Assembly (NCBI GenBank): GCA_029262175.1
Contig: JAJCZV010000049.1
Location: forward strand, 1 to 44,789
Source of the DNA: Gemmatimonadota bacterium
GTDB taxonomy: Bacteria > Gemmatimonadota > Gemmatimonadetes > Palauibacterales > Palauibacteraceae
DNA length: 44,789 nucleotides
Reading direction: 5' to 3'
The notes under the pieces are model-generated. The model had not been told where the DNA came from. It saw only the letters and a list, made by a program, of their open reading frames with translations, and did not search any database. Shown one piece after another: positions 31,974 through 39,718 of the stretch; the stretch's first letter is position 1, and each line of letters opens with the position of its first letter. The position numbers and the translations under genes are program-made.

Positions 31974-33149
31974 ATGACCAAGCTCACGCGTGCCCGGCAG
32001 TTTCTAAACGATCGATTTGGCTACACGGATTTTCGTCCTCGCCAGGCGCACGTCATCGAAGCGACGCTGGCGGACAGAGACGTATTGGCCGTCCTCCCAA
32101 CCGGGTACGGAAAGTCGGTGTGCTTTCAGATCCCAGCCGCGCTGCGTGACGGGACGACGTTGGTCGTCTCTCCCTTGGTCTCGCTCATCGAGGATCAAGT
32201 CAAAGGGGCGCGACGACGGGGGCTCACGGCGTTCGGGTGGACGCAGGGCGCATCGAAGCCGGAGGTCGATAGGGCACTTCGAGCGGCGGCGCGGGGCGAG
32301 TTGGACTTGCTGTATGTGTCTCCCGAACGCCTGGGGCAGGGAAGTGCCCGCGCACGCCTACGCGAGACGCGCGTGTCGGGGATCGCGGTTGACGAAGCGC
32401 ACTGCGTTTCGCAGTGGGGTCACGAGTTCCGACCGTCTTACCTCGAGGTCGGCGGAGCCCGACGCGCGCTCGGGATGCCGCCCGTGCTGGCGCTCACGGC
32501 GACGGCGACCGCGCAGACTCGCCGGGAGATCGAACGTCTCCTCGAGATCCGCAGTCCCGTCCGCGTACTCGCCCCGGCCGATCGCCCCAATCTCTTCTGG
32601 CGCGTCGAGGGTGCGTCTCGTCTTGAGGAGGCCTATGTACGTATCAAAGACGAACTCCTGGGGCGAGCCGGTGCCGCGGTCGTGTACGCACCGACACGCG
32701 AACTGAGTGCCAGACTGGCGATCGCTTTATCGAGGCGCGGGTTCTCCGCTGCCGCATATCACGCCGGGCTTCCGTTGGCGCGTCGATCGAAAACGCAGGC
32801 CGCGTTTCTGTCCGGAAAGCTGCGCGTGGTATGCGCGACTACGGCGTTCGGGATGGGGATCGATCATCCGAGCGTGCGGCTGGTGGCGCACCTGGGGGTT
32901 CCACCCTCCATGGAGGCCTATGTGCAAGAGGCGGGTCGGGCAGGCCGTGACGGCGCGGCGGCAACCTGTTTGCTGGTCTCGGTCGCGGGTCGTAGGGGTC
33001 GACGTTTACCGGACACGACCCTAAGAGCGCGAGCTCGACGGGCGGCGATGCTGGGATACGTCGACACGCGCGAGTGCCGACGAGCGGCGATTGCAGCCTA
33101 CTTCGATGAGCCTCCGCCGAGATGCGCCGGTTGCGACAACTGCGATTGA
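31974..33149 (+). CDS. recQ: Short RecQ-type ATP-dependent DNA helicase
   Basis: 391 residues from the ATG at 31974. Superfamily 2 motifs are complete: RQF..FRPRQ Q-motif region, Walker A LPTGYGKSVCF (Lys47), DEAH box VDEAHCVSQWGHEFRPSY near residue 140 (the aromatic-rich RecQ loop), TATATAQTRREI motif III and C-terminal motifs AYHAGL, CATTAFGMGIDHP and QEAGRAGRDG. The end, CRRAAIAAYFDEPPPRCAGCDNCD, is the four-cysteine RecQ zinc module, directly followed by the stop. Bacterial RecQ usually has about 600 residues with winged-helix and HRDC domains; these are absent. It resembles naturally short RecQ forms. Its 3' end overlaps the convergent lipoprotein gene by 52 bases. Confidence 0.92.
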   Translation: MTKLTRARQFLNDRFGYTDFRPRQAHVIEATLADRDVLAVLPTGYGKSVCFQIPAALRDGTTLVVSPLVSLIEDQVKGARRRGLTAFGWTQGASKPEVDRALRAAARGELDLLYVSPERLGQGSARARLRETRVSGIAVDEAHCVSQWGHEFRPSYLEVGGARRALGMPPVLALTATATAQTRREIERLLEIRSPVRVLAPADRPNLFWRVEGASRLEEAYVRIKDELLGRAGAAVVYAPTRELSARLAIALSRRGFSAAAYHAGLPLARRSKTQAAFLSGKLRVVCATTAFGMGIDHPSVRLVAHLGVPPSMEAYVQEAGRAGRDGAAATCLLVSVAGRRGRRLPDTTLRARARRAAMLGYVDTRECRRAAIAAYFDEPPPRCAGCDNCD

Positions 33150-33631
33150 CTGCTGGTGTCGATCGGCTGGAAAGCCGTGACCGTGAACGCCATCTCGTCA
33201 TCGACCGCGAACTCGATAAAGTCGATGGAGACGCTCGTGGGGAACCCTTGCGTTTGGTCGTACGTCGCGACCAAGAGGAACGCTTCGCGATCGATGGCGG
33301 TCTGAATCTCATCGAGAAGATCGTCGATGGTCGGAATGTCCGCCGCCGGTAGCGTCACCGGTTCGCTCGTGTCGACGTAAATCGCGCTGTTCACGACGTC
33401 TCCCAACACCTCGATCCGCATCTCGCGGACGAACTCCGGTGGACAGAAACATGCGCGACGAAACTGGTAGGTGTACCCGTCGAACGAGAGGGCATTCCAC
33501 CGGGCACGCGCCGACGCCAGCGAGTCTCGCTCGGGCCCCAGCGGGCTCGAGCAGCCGACGACGAAGAACGTCAAGACGAGCCAGCCCGCCCGCGAGGGTC
33601 GTTGTACCGCTCGACGTGCCAGCGCCTTCAC
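33098..33631 (-). CDS. DUF6174-like lipoprotein, copy 2
   Basis: 177 residues from a GTG at 33631, chosen because it gives a textbook lipoprotein signal ending VLTFFVVGC (Cys27); an ATG at 33736 in the same frame would put 62 residues before that Cys and overlap the upstream gene by 41 bases. The mature domain shares with copy 1 the pattern ARARW, Y-x-Y-x-F-R-x-x-C-x-C-x-P, PT...L...I..AI, G-x-P-T...SID and V-D-D-E, matching the small secreted DUF6174-type family as I remember it. The last 17 codons overlap the 3' end of recQ on the other strand. Function unknown; probably an outer- or inner-membrane-anchored binding protein. Confidence 0.75.
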   Translation of the reverse strand: MKALARRAVQRPSRAGWLVLTFFVVGCSSPLGPERDSLASARARWNALSFDGYTYQFRRACFCPPEFVREMRIEVLGDVVNSAIYVDTSEPVTLPAADIPTIDDLLDEIQTAIDREAFLLVATYDQTQGFPTSVSIDFIEFAVDDEMAFTVTAFQPIDTSSQSQLSQPAHLGGGSSK

Positions 33632-33695
33632 GCCGGCCACGACTGCGAATCCGCTGGCCAAGATCGCGATGCCGTTGGCCAACGCTTCCGCGCTT

Positions 33696-34160
33696 TTAGA
33701 GAGGGGCGAGCGCACTCGCGTCGATTGCCACTTCATCGTCGATCACCTGTAGGTCGTAGTCGATACTGATCAGCGTCGGGTAGCCGAGGGTCCCGTCGTA
33801 AGACACCGACAGCGACGCGGCGTTGCGACGGATGGCATCTTCGATCCGTTGGAACAACTGTTCAACCGTCGGGAACAGTTGGCGCGCGGTGGCCGGCGCC
33901 TCTCCGCCCGAGTCACGATAATTGACCCGTGCCACCGCTCCGCCTCGCACCTCGACCACTGCCGCCTCGGCCAATGCGGGGCCACACTCGCACTGCTGTC
34001 GGAACTCGTAGCGATAGTCGCGAATCCCGGCCGACACCCAACGAGCCCGAGCTCCCTCCAACGTCGAACTCGACAGCGCGGTGGGTCCCTCTCCGCAGCC
34101 ATTCATTCCGACGAGCGCGAGGATCACCGCGGCTCGCATCACTCCATCTATTTTCAGCAT
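33696..34160 (-). CDS. DUF6174-like lipoprotein, copy 1
   Basis: 154 residues with an N-terminal signal (MRAAVILALVGMNGC) and a candidate lipidation Cys22; Met at -3 is unusual, so plain secretion is possible. The mature domain has EGARARWVSAGIRDYRYEFR, QCECGP, then FPTVEQLFQRIEDAIRR, LSVSYDGTLGYPTLISIDYD and IDDEV. It is clearly paralogous to the next gene downstream, which shares all these landmarks, so this is a tandem duplication with strong divergence. The Cys-x-Cys pair in both suggests a metal site or disulfide. Function unknown. Confidence 0.8.
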   Translation of the reverse strand: MLKIDGVMRAAVILALVGMNGCGEGPTALSSSTLEGARARWVSAGIRDYRYEFRQQCECGPALAEAAVVEVRGGAVARVNYRDSGGEAPATARQLFPTVEQLFQRIEDAIRRNAASLSVSYDGTLGYPTLISIDYDLQVIDDEVAIDASALAPL

Positions 34161-34282
34161 GTGGTTTTGTCCTCCCAGTGCATCAACCCTGCCCCCTACT
34201 GACGTACAAATCGCGGGTCGTGTGACACGCGTGCGCTAAGTGTGCGCGACTCCGTTAGATGCCACGATGAATGTTGAAGGCG

Positions 34283-36559
34283 TCAGAATGACCAGGCGAT
34301 CCCGAACACCGCCAGAAAAGGCACCGAGGCGAGCGGAGCGGTCTGCGTGGTCTCGCCGCCGTCCGTCTGATAGAAGAGCGCATCACGCCGGTCGAGCGCG
34401 TTCAATACTCGCACGTATGGGGCGAGCTCCATGCGCGAACTTCCCACACTGGTGACCCAACGCCGAGAGATCTCCGCGTCGATCCGCAGGTAGGAATCAT
34501 CGGGTGCTCCCGAAATCGCCGATACCGGCGGGGCGTCCGATCGACCACCGAGACCCGAGTCCGCTTGGTTCGCCTTCGAGACCGAAGAGAACGGAAGGCC
34601 GGCGCCGTAGCTGAGGCGCAGGCCGAAGTCGAAGCCGCGATAGTCCGATGAGAGACCGCCGCTCAAGAGCTGCCGTCCGACGAACTGGGTCTGCTGCCCC
34701 GGGTCGTTGTCCCAAACCCAAGCGAGTGAATAGCCGAGCCAACCACGTACCGGCCCCTCTTTGGCTTGCACCCAGATGTCGGCGCCCGAGGAAAACAGCC
34801 GCTGCGCTCCCGGCAAATCATCGAAGGACTTGAAGTAGCCTTCCAACCCGAGATCGATTCCGTTCTCCAGTTTGTTCTCGAGCCCGACCACGACGTGCGT
34901 CGCGCCCGCGATCCCCAGAAGCGGGAGTTCGCCAATCGGGACGGCCGTATCGATGACCGGTCGCCTGCCGCGCAGGGGGCCGGTGAGGTCGCTGGAGAGA
35001 ATGGATTCAGGGCCTCGCACGACCTGGAAGAAGCGGCCGGCGGAGACGCGGAGGTCTGAGGTCTCGTTGACGTGCCACGTCGCGGTGGCCCGGGGCGCGA
35101 ACCGAGCGATGTCCTCCGGCGCGAAGTAGCTGGCACGCATCCCCGCGCGCAACTCGAACTCGGGTGTCACGTCCCAAATGGCTTCGGCCCAGGCGCCGCC
35201 GACATTGGCGCGACCGCGTGCGCGGGCCGTCGTATCTCCGAACACCGTGCTTTGATCGAGCAGTGTTTCGTGCGTGTCCAAACCCGCCCCGCCGGCCCAG
35301 CGGATCGTGCCCGGCGCCGACTCGTAAAACACTTCGCTACGCGTGCGCGACGTGCGACCCTCCGCGTTGGCAAACGTCACCAGACCATCGCTATCGCGCG
35401 GAACCGGAAGTCGGGTGGTGAACTGTCCGAACGCACCGGTCACGTTCAGCGTCCCCGAACCCAACGGAGTCCGATAGCGGATCGAACCGGCTTGGTTGCC
35501 CCAGAACGCCGACTCCACGGCCCCCGCGTCCTCGAGCTTTCCGATGTTCAGCTGGACGGACTCACGGTTCAGGAAGCCGGTCGCCGAAAGTTTTCCCGCG
35601 CCGACATCGAAATCCACTCGAGCCAGCACGTCCTCGTACCCATAGGGGAGATCGCTCTCACCGGTGACGATGGGGTACCCGGCCCCGTGGAGCGTCCGCC
35701 CGCTCAACAGGGCTCGGCCAGCCGAGCCGAGGGGCCCCTCCACTCGCGCCGTCGCCCCCAACACGTCCACCGAGCCGGCCGTCCGGAATCCGTTCTTGTC
35801 TCCCTCTCGGATATCGAGATTGAGGACGTAAGAAAGACCTCCGTCGTAGCGAGCCGGCGTGCCTCCGATGTAGAGCGACGCGCTGTCCAGGACGCCGTCG
35901 GGGAACGCGTCGAGGAGTCCGCTAAGATGAAACGGTGCGTACACCGGCGCGCCGTCCAAGAGGGTCAACTTGAGATCGGCGGCGGCTCCGCGGACGTACA
36001 GCACGCTCGACGGATCCCGGGGGTTGGGGTTGCCTCCGCCGCTCAACCCGAGTTCCGCCACGCCGGGCGTACCCTCGAGCGCCCGCAACTCCGTCTCGCC
36101 TTCCTCGCGGAAGCCGTCACGAGTAAGACCTGGTGGGGACAGACGCCGGGCTTCGATGGCGGCGAATAGACTCGGCATGATCACCGGCTGAAGCGTCAGG
36201 CTGAAGTCGAGCGTGACCGCTCCGCCCGACGGAAGTTGGACGGAGGTTTGAAGCATGCCGCGGTCGAGCGCCCGTGCGACCACGAGAATGGGCCCCGCCG
36301 TCAGACCGGATGCGCGGTACACCCCGAATTGGTCGGTCGTCAGGAATTTGAAGACGCCGCGATGCCGGATCTCGATCGCGGCCCCCGCCACCGGCGCCGC
36401 GGTCTCGGCGCTCAGCACGCGCCCGTGGACCGTTCCCGTGGCCTGCTGAGCCTGCGATTGAGCGGAAGTGGGCAGGGCGGGCCACCCGCACAAAAGCAGC
36501 CCAAGAACCCCTACGAGGGGTTTCGAGCTCACCTGCTGATACGCCGCCCGCGACTTCAT
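34283..36559 (-). CDS. TonB-dependent outer-membrane receptor with carboxypeptidase-regulatory domain
   Basis: 758 residues with a Sec signal (PLVGVLGLLLCGWPALPTSAQ). A carboxypeptidase-regulatory beta-sandwich occupies about 40-125 (GTVHGRVLSAETAAPVAGAA, FGVYRASGLTAGP). The plug follows (TPGVAELGLSGGGNPNPRDP, VLYVRGAAADLKLTLLDGAP, YAPFHLSGLLDAFPDGVLDS, YIGGTPARYDGGLSYVLNLD), then a beta-barrel with alternating strands to the C-terminal FLAVFGIAWSF, whose final Phe is the outer-membrane insertion signal. Such receptors import siderophores, vitamins or oligomers with TonB energy. It is the third gene after an ECF sigma factor and anti-sigma factor on the same strand, with 43 bases to the anti-sigma gene. 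Confidence 0.92.
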   Translation of the reverse strand: MKSRAAYQQVSSKPLVGVLGLLLCGWPALPTSAQSQAQQATGTVHGRVLSAETAAPVAGAAIEIRHRGVFKFLTTDQFGVYRASGLTAGPILVVARALDRGMLQTSVQLPSGGAVTLDFSLTLQPVIMPSLFAAIEARRLSPPGLTRDGFREEGETELRALEGTPGVAELGLSGGGNPNPRDPSSVLYVRGAAADLKLTLLDGAPVYAPFHLSGLLDAFPDGVLDSASLYIGGTPARYDGGLSYVLNLDIREGDKNGFRTAGSVDVLGATARVEGPLGSAGRALLSGRTLHGAGYPIVTGESDLPYGYEDVLARVDFDVGAGKLSATGFLNRESVQLNIGKLEDAGAVESAFWGNQAGSIRYRTPLGSGTLNVTGAFGQFTTRLPVPRDSDGLVTFANAEGRTSRTRSEVFYESAPGTIRWAGGAGLDTHETLLDQSTVFGDTTARARGRANVGGAWAEAIWDVTPEFELRAGMRASYFAPEDIARFAPRATATWHVNETSDLRVSAGRFFQVVRGPESILSSDLTGPLRGRRPVIDTAVPIGELPLLGIAGATHVVVGLENKLENGIDLGLEGYFKSFDDLPGAQRLFSSGADIWVQAKEGPVRGWLGYSLAWVWDNDPGQQTQFVGRQLLSGGLSSDYRGFDFGLRLSYGAGLPFSSVSKANQADSGLGGRSDAPPVSAISGAPDDSYLRIDAEISRRWVTSVGSSRMELAPYVRVLNALDRRDALFYQTDGGETTQTAPLASVPFLAVFGIAWSF

Positions 36560-36602
36560 TCGTTCGGAACGCCTCCGCTGAGGCCTCTTATGCCGTCAGC
36601 TG

Positions 36603-37385
36603 CTACCCGTCAGTCCGAACGAGGATCTCCGCTGGGACGTTCCCCGCGGCGGGAGTGCGAACGAGCTGGCCGTTCTCGAATCGTGCAACCACCGAGCCAT
36701 CGACCTCGACCGTGGCGCCTTCCGCCCCGCGCGGGAGGGCCACTTCGAGCTCGCCCGTGGGGTCGCTGATCTCGAGCAATCCGGCCTCGACCCGAAATCG
36801 CGGGTCTCGGGCCGTAACCAGCGCGCTCTCACCCGAGGTCAGAAAGACCGTGACGCGGAGCTCTGAGGTCGCGCCCAGGATGAGGACGCGGACCGACCCA
36901 TCTCTCAGATCGACAGCGACCCCTGCGGGACCCGGATCGACCGGTGCTTCCTCGCCAAGACCCACGGCGGAGGCAACGGATGCAAGGGCGTTGTCGATGA
37001 ACCCGCGGATAGGCGAACCAGGGATGGCGTAGGCGCCAGCGGCCAAAACGAAGAACAGGCCTGCAGCCGTCGCAATCGACCGCCGGCCGATTCGGCCCGC
37101 TCGGCCCGCGCGAGCGGATCGCGCACTGGAGATGGGTCGTACCGCATCAAGAGACGCTTGTCGCAGGCTCTCCGGCAACTCCGTCCAGGGGCTCGGCGCA
37201 TCGAGCGCTTCGAGCCCATTGGACACGTGTTTCGCCACAAAGCGCAGCTCGTCGCGCCGCCCGGCACACTCCGAACAGTCCGAGACATGCGCTTCAAGCG
37301 CATCTCTTTCCACGTCTTCCAGCTCTCCATCGAGGTACGCCAACAGCGCCCCGTCCTCGATATGAGTGCCACCCAAATCGTTCAT
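36603..37385 (-). CDS. Membrane anti-sigma factor with zinc-finger (ZAS) domain
   Basis: 260 residues. The N-terminal ZAS domain has LLAYLDGELEDVERDALEAHVSDCSEC with His33, Cys37 and Cys40 (H-x3-C-x2-C), which clamps an ECF sigma factor. A basic linker (ARAGRAGRIGRR) leads to a membrane helix at about 103-123 (IATAAGLFFVLAAGAYAIPG). The outer domain of about 130 residues is beta-rich (GVAVDLRDGSVRVLILGATS, LRVTVFLTSGESALVTARDP), with no known sensor motif. It sits 62 bases after the ECF sigma gene and before the TonB receptor, so it probably controls that sigma factor in response to an envelope signal. Confidence 0.9.
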   Translation of the reverse strand: MNDLGGTHIEDGALLAYLDGELEDVERDALEAHVSDCSECAGRRDELRFVAKHVSNGLEALDAPSPWTELPESLRQASLDAVRPISSARSARAGRAGRIGRRSIATAAGLFFVLAAGAYAIPGSPIRGFIDNALASVASAVGLGEEAPVDPGPAGVAVDLRDGSVRVLILGATSELRVTVFLTSGESALVTARDPRFRVEAGLLEISDPTGELEVALPRGAEGATVEVDGSVVARFENGQLVRTPAAGNVPAEILVRTDG

Positions 37386-37447
37386 CTCAGTCCGTCTCCA
37401 AATTTATCGGTCGCACCGCGCGCCCCAGGCGCACCATACGCCCAACC

Positions 37448-37993
37448 TCAACCGCTCGAGCGCGACTCATCTTCGAGATGTACGGGGTCGACGACTTTGG
37501 CGAACCGCCGAAGAGCGCGCGCCAATAGCGTGCCCACCGAACCCGGTGCCACATCGATGACCTTCGCGATCTCCGAATATCGAAATCCTTCTTCTCGCAT
37601 CAACAGCATCTGCCGATCCCGTTCGGACAACTGCTCCAGCGCGTCCCGGGCCGCTTTGACCCGCTCGCGCCGAATCGTCACCTGATCGGGTATCTCGATC
37701 GGATCACTCGCTAGATCCGATCGATCGTACTGCTCGGCCAGCAGTCTTTGACGACGCGACCTCATCCTGGCGTCATCTCGGACCAAATTCGTCGCCACCG
37801 TAAACAGCCACCGCCGTACGTCCTCATCTGGCAGCGGGTTGCTCAGAAGCCTGACGAACGACTCCTGAACGACATCCGACGCCAGGTCCGAGTCACCGAC
37901 CAGTCGGTGAACGTACCGAAACAACGGCGCCTGATGGCTGTGAAAGGCTGCTTCGAAGTCCACGGATCTCCTCGTATCCACCGTTTCCGGCAC
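37448..37993 (-). CDS. ECF sigma factor
   Basis: 181 residues starting at a GTG (37993). Region 2: FHSHQAPLFRYVHRLVGDSD, LASDVVQESFVRLL and RRWLFTVATNLVRDDAR; region 4: DALEQLSERDRQMLLMREEG, FRYSEIAKVIDVAPGSVGTL, LARALRRFAKVV. A linker of about 40 residues joins them. This is the compact anti-sigma-regulated type, different from the kinase-linked sigma factor at 16292-16957. It begins the operon with the zinc anti-sigma factor and the TonB receptor, which are likely targets along with itself. The 268-base divergent gap to the acyl-CoA dehydrogenase holds its promoter; no convincing self-recognised ECF promoter was found. Confidence 0.93.
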   Translation of the reverse strand: MPETVDTRRSVDFEAAFHSHQAPLFRYVHRLVGDSDLASDVVQESFVRLLSNPLPDEDVRRWLFTVATNLVRDDARMRSRRQRLLAEQYDRSDLASDPIEIPDQVTIRRERVKAARDALEQLSERDRQMLLMREEGFRYSEIAKVIDVAPGSVGTLLARALRRFAKVVDPVHLEDESRSSG

Positions 37994-38261
37994 GTGAAGA
38001 ACGCCGTGGGCTCTCCGTTTCCCACAGGCTCAACGCGCGCACCTAGCCAATCGTGACGGTTCAAACCGACCCGTTCCGACAGCAGTTTTCCACAAGAACC
38101 CGGCGCAACACCTGTGCTCGTGCGCCCAAGAGCGTCCTCCCAGGGGCGATCGGCGGCCGATGTCCCGCGGGTCCCGGCGGTTTCAGCCGTTTTCGCCCTT
38201 CGCTCCCAACCGGTAGCTTAGGGCCAGACACAGGCCTGGAACACCACTAGAGGGGAGCTAC

Positions 38262-39488
38262 ATGGGAGATCTGAGTCTTTTTCTCGAAGATCACCACGAG
38301 ATGATGCGCGATATGGTACGAGAGTTTGCCGAGGCAGAAATCGCTCCTGTCGCTGCCCAATACGATGAATCCGAGGATTTCCCCTGGGATAACGGCAAAA
38401 AGATGTCCGAAATCGGGCTCTTCGGGATCCCTTTTGAAGAAGAGTACGGCGGCGCCGATATGGACCTGCTTGCCGCCGTCATCGCCGTCGAAGAACTCGC
38501 GCGCGTGGACGCGAGCCATTCCATCATGGTCGGCGCACACACTTCGCTCGCCTGCACGCCGATCCACCGCTGGGGGACCGAAGAACAGAAGCGTAGATTT
38601 TTGAAGCCTCTGGCGAGCGGACAGGTTCTCGGCGGTTTCGGGCTGACCGAACCCGGTTCCGGCTCGGACTCGGGGGCCATGCGGACCAGCGCGGTCAAGA
38701 AGGGCGATCGCTGGATTCTAAACGGCCAGAAGACCTGGATCACGCATGGTGGTGTGGGTGAGATCTTCATGGTCGGGGCGGTGACCTCTCCCGAAAAAGG
38801 CAGCCGCGGGATCACGGCGTTCCTGATGACGAAAGAGTCGTGCGAACTGGAAGAGGCCAAGCGGGTCGGTTTCGGCCACTCTGACGATCTCGAACCGATG
38901 CCCGGCTTTACCGTCGGCAAGAAGCTTCGCAAGCTCGGGTGGAACGCGTCCGATACCCGCGAACTGATCTTTGAAGATGTCGAAGTGCCGGAGGAAAACG
39001 TGCTCGGTGAAATCGATCGAGGCTTCCCGGTCTTCCTCGACACGCTTGACGGAGGTCGGGTGGGGATCGCTGCCCACGCCATCGGGATCGCTCAGGGCGC
39101 GCTCGAACAAACCATCCGGTATACCGGGGAACGGAAACAGTTCAACAAAAAGATCCACGAGTTCCAGGGCGTACAGTTCATGCTCGCCGAGGCCCAAACT
39201 CGCATCCACGCCGCTCGCGTGATGACCTATCACGCGGCTCGGTTGCGCATGGATGGAAAACCGCACAAACAAGAAGCGGCCATGGCGAAGTACTTCGCTT
39301 CCGAGGCGGCGATGGATACGACGATCATGGCCGTACAGCTCCACGGCGGATACGGATATTCGAGGGAGTATCCCGTCGAACGCATGATGCGGGACGCGAA
39401 GATCACGGAGATCGGAGAGGGAACGACCGAGATTCTCAAGATCGTCATATCTCGCGAAATGCTGAAGGCTTACGGCGAAGTTACTTAG
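38262..39488 (+). CDS. Acyl-CoA dehydrogenase (short/medium-chain type)
   Basis: 408 residues; the ATG has AGGGGAG seven bases upstream. N-terminal helical domain (LFLEDHHEMMRDMVREFAEA), FAD-binding beta domain with GGFGLTEPGSGSDSGAM and WILNGQKTWITHGG, and C-terminal helices with YTGERKQFNKKIHEFQGVQF, QLHGGYGYSREYPVERMMRD and ITEIGEGTTEI. Glu in IGEGTTEI is at the catalytic-base position of short- and medium-chain acyl-CoA dehydrogenases, while isovaleryl-CoA dehydrogenase uses another position. It makes trans-2-enoyl-CoA and passes electrons to ETF. The gene stands alone between the divergent sigma operon and RNase E/G; it could feed the crotonase at 42463 or the Liu/Atu-like operon. Confidence 0.95.
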   Translation: MGDLSLFLEDHHEMMRDMVREFAEAEIAPVAAQYDESEDFPWDNGKKMSEIGLFGIPFEEEYGGADMDLLAAVIAVEELARVDASHSIMVGAHTSLACTPIHRWGTEEQKRRFLKPLASGQVLGGFGLTEPGSGSDSGAMRTSAVKKGDRWILNGQKTWITHGGVGEIFMVGAVTSPEKGSRGITAFLMTKESCELEEAKRVGFGHSDDLEPMPGFTVGKKLRKLGWNASDTRELIFEDVEVPEENVLGEIDRGFPVFLDTLDGGRVGIAAHAIGIAQGALEQTIRYTGERKQFNKKIHEFQGVQFMLAEAQTRIHAARVMTYHAARLRMDGKPHKQEAAMAKYFASEAAMDTTIMAVQLHGGYGYSREYPVERMMRDAKITEIGEGTTEILKIVISREMLKAYGEVT

Positions 39489-39718
39489 GGAGAACGACAC
39501 CCGGCTCGACCTACCCTGGCCTTCGTCGTAGTTTGCCAGTATCGGACGCGGCCCAAATCGAGTTGCGTCGGAGAATAGAGACACAGCCAAGCAGTCATCG
39601 ATATACGAGGTCACCGCCGGTCACCCGGTGCTGCCCCACCCGAGACACGAGTCCGAATAGGATGCCAGCTTCATTAGAAGTCGGTCGGACGGCGAGTCTG
39701 GGCGCGATTTGAGCTAGC

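Noticed and set aside
38055..38077. GGAAC (minus, 38073-38077) and CGTC (38055-38058) upstream of the ECF sigma factor as an autoregulated ECF promoter.
   Set aside because: The spacer is 14 bases, shorter than the usual 15-17, and similar words are common at this GC content.
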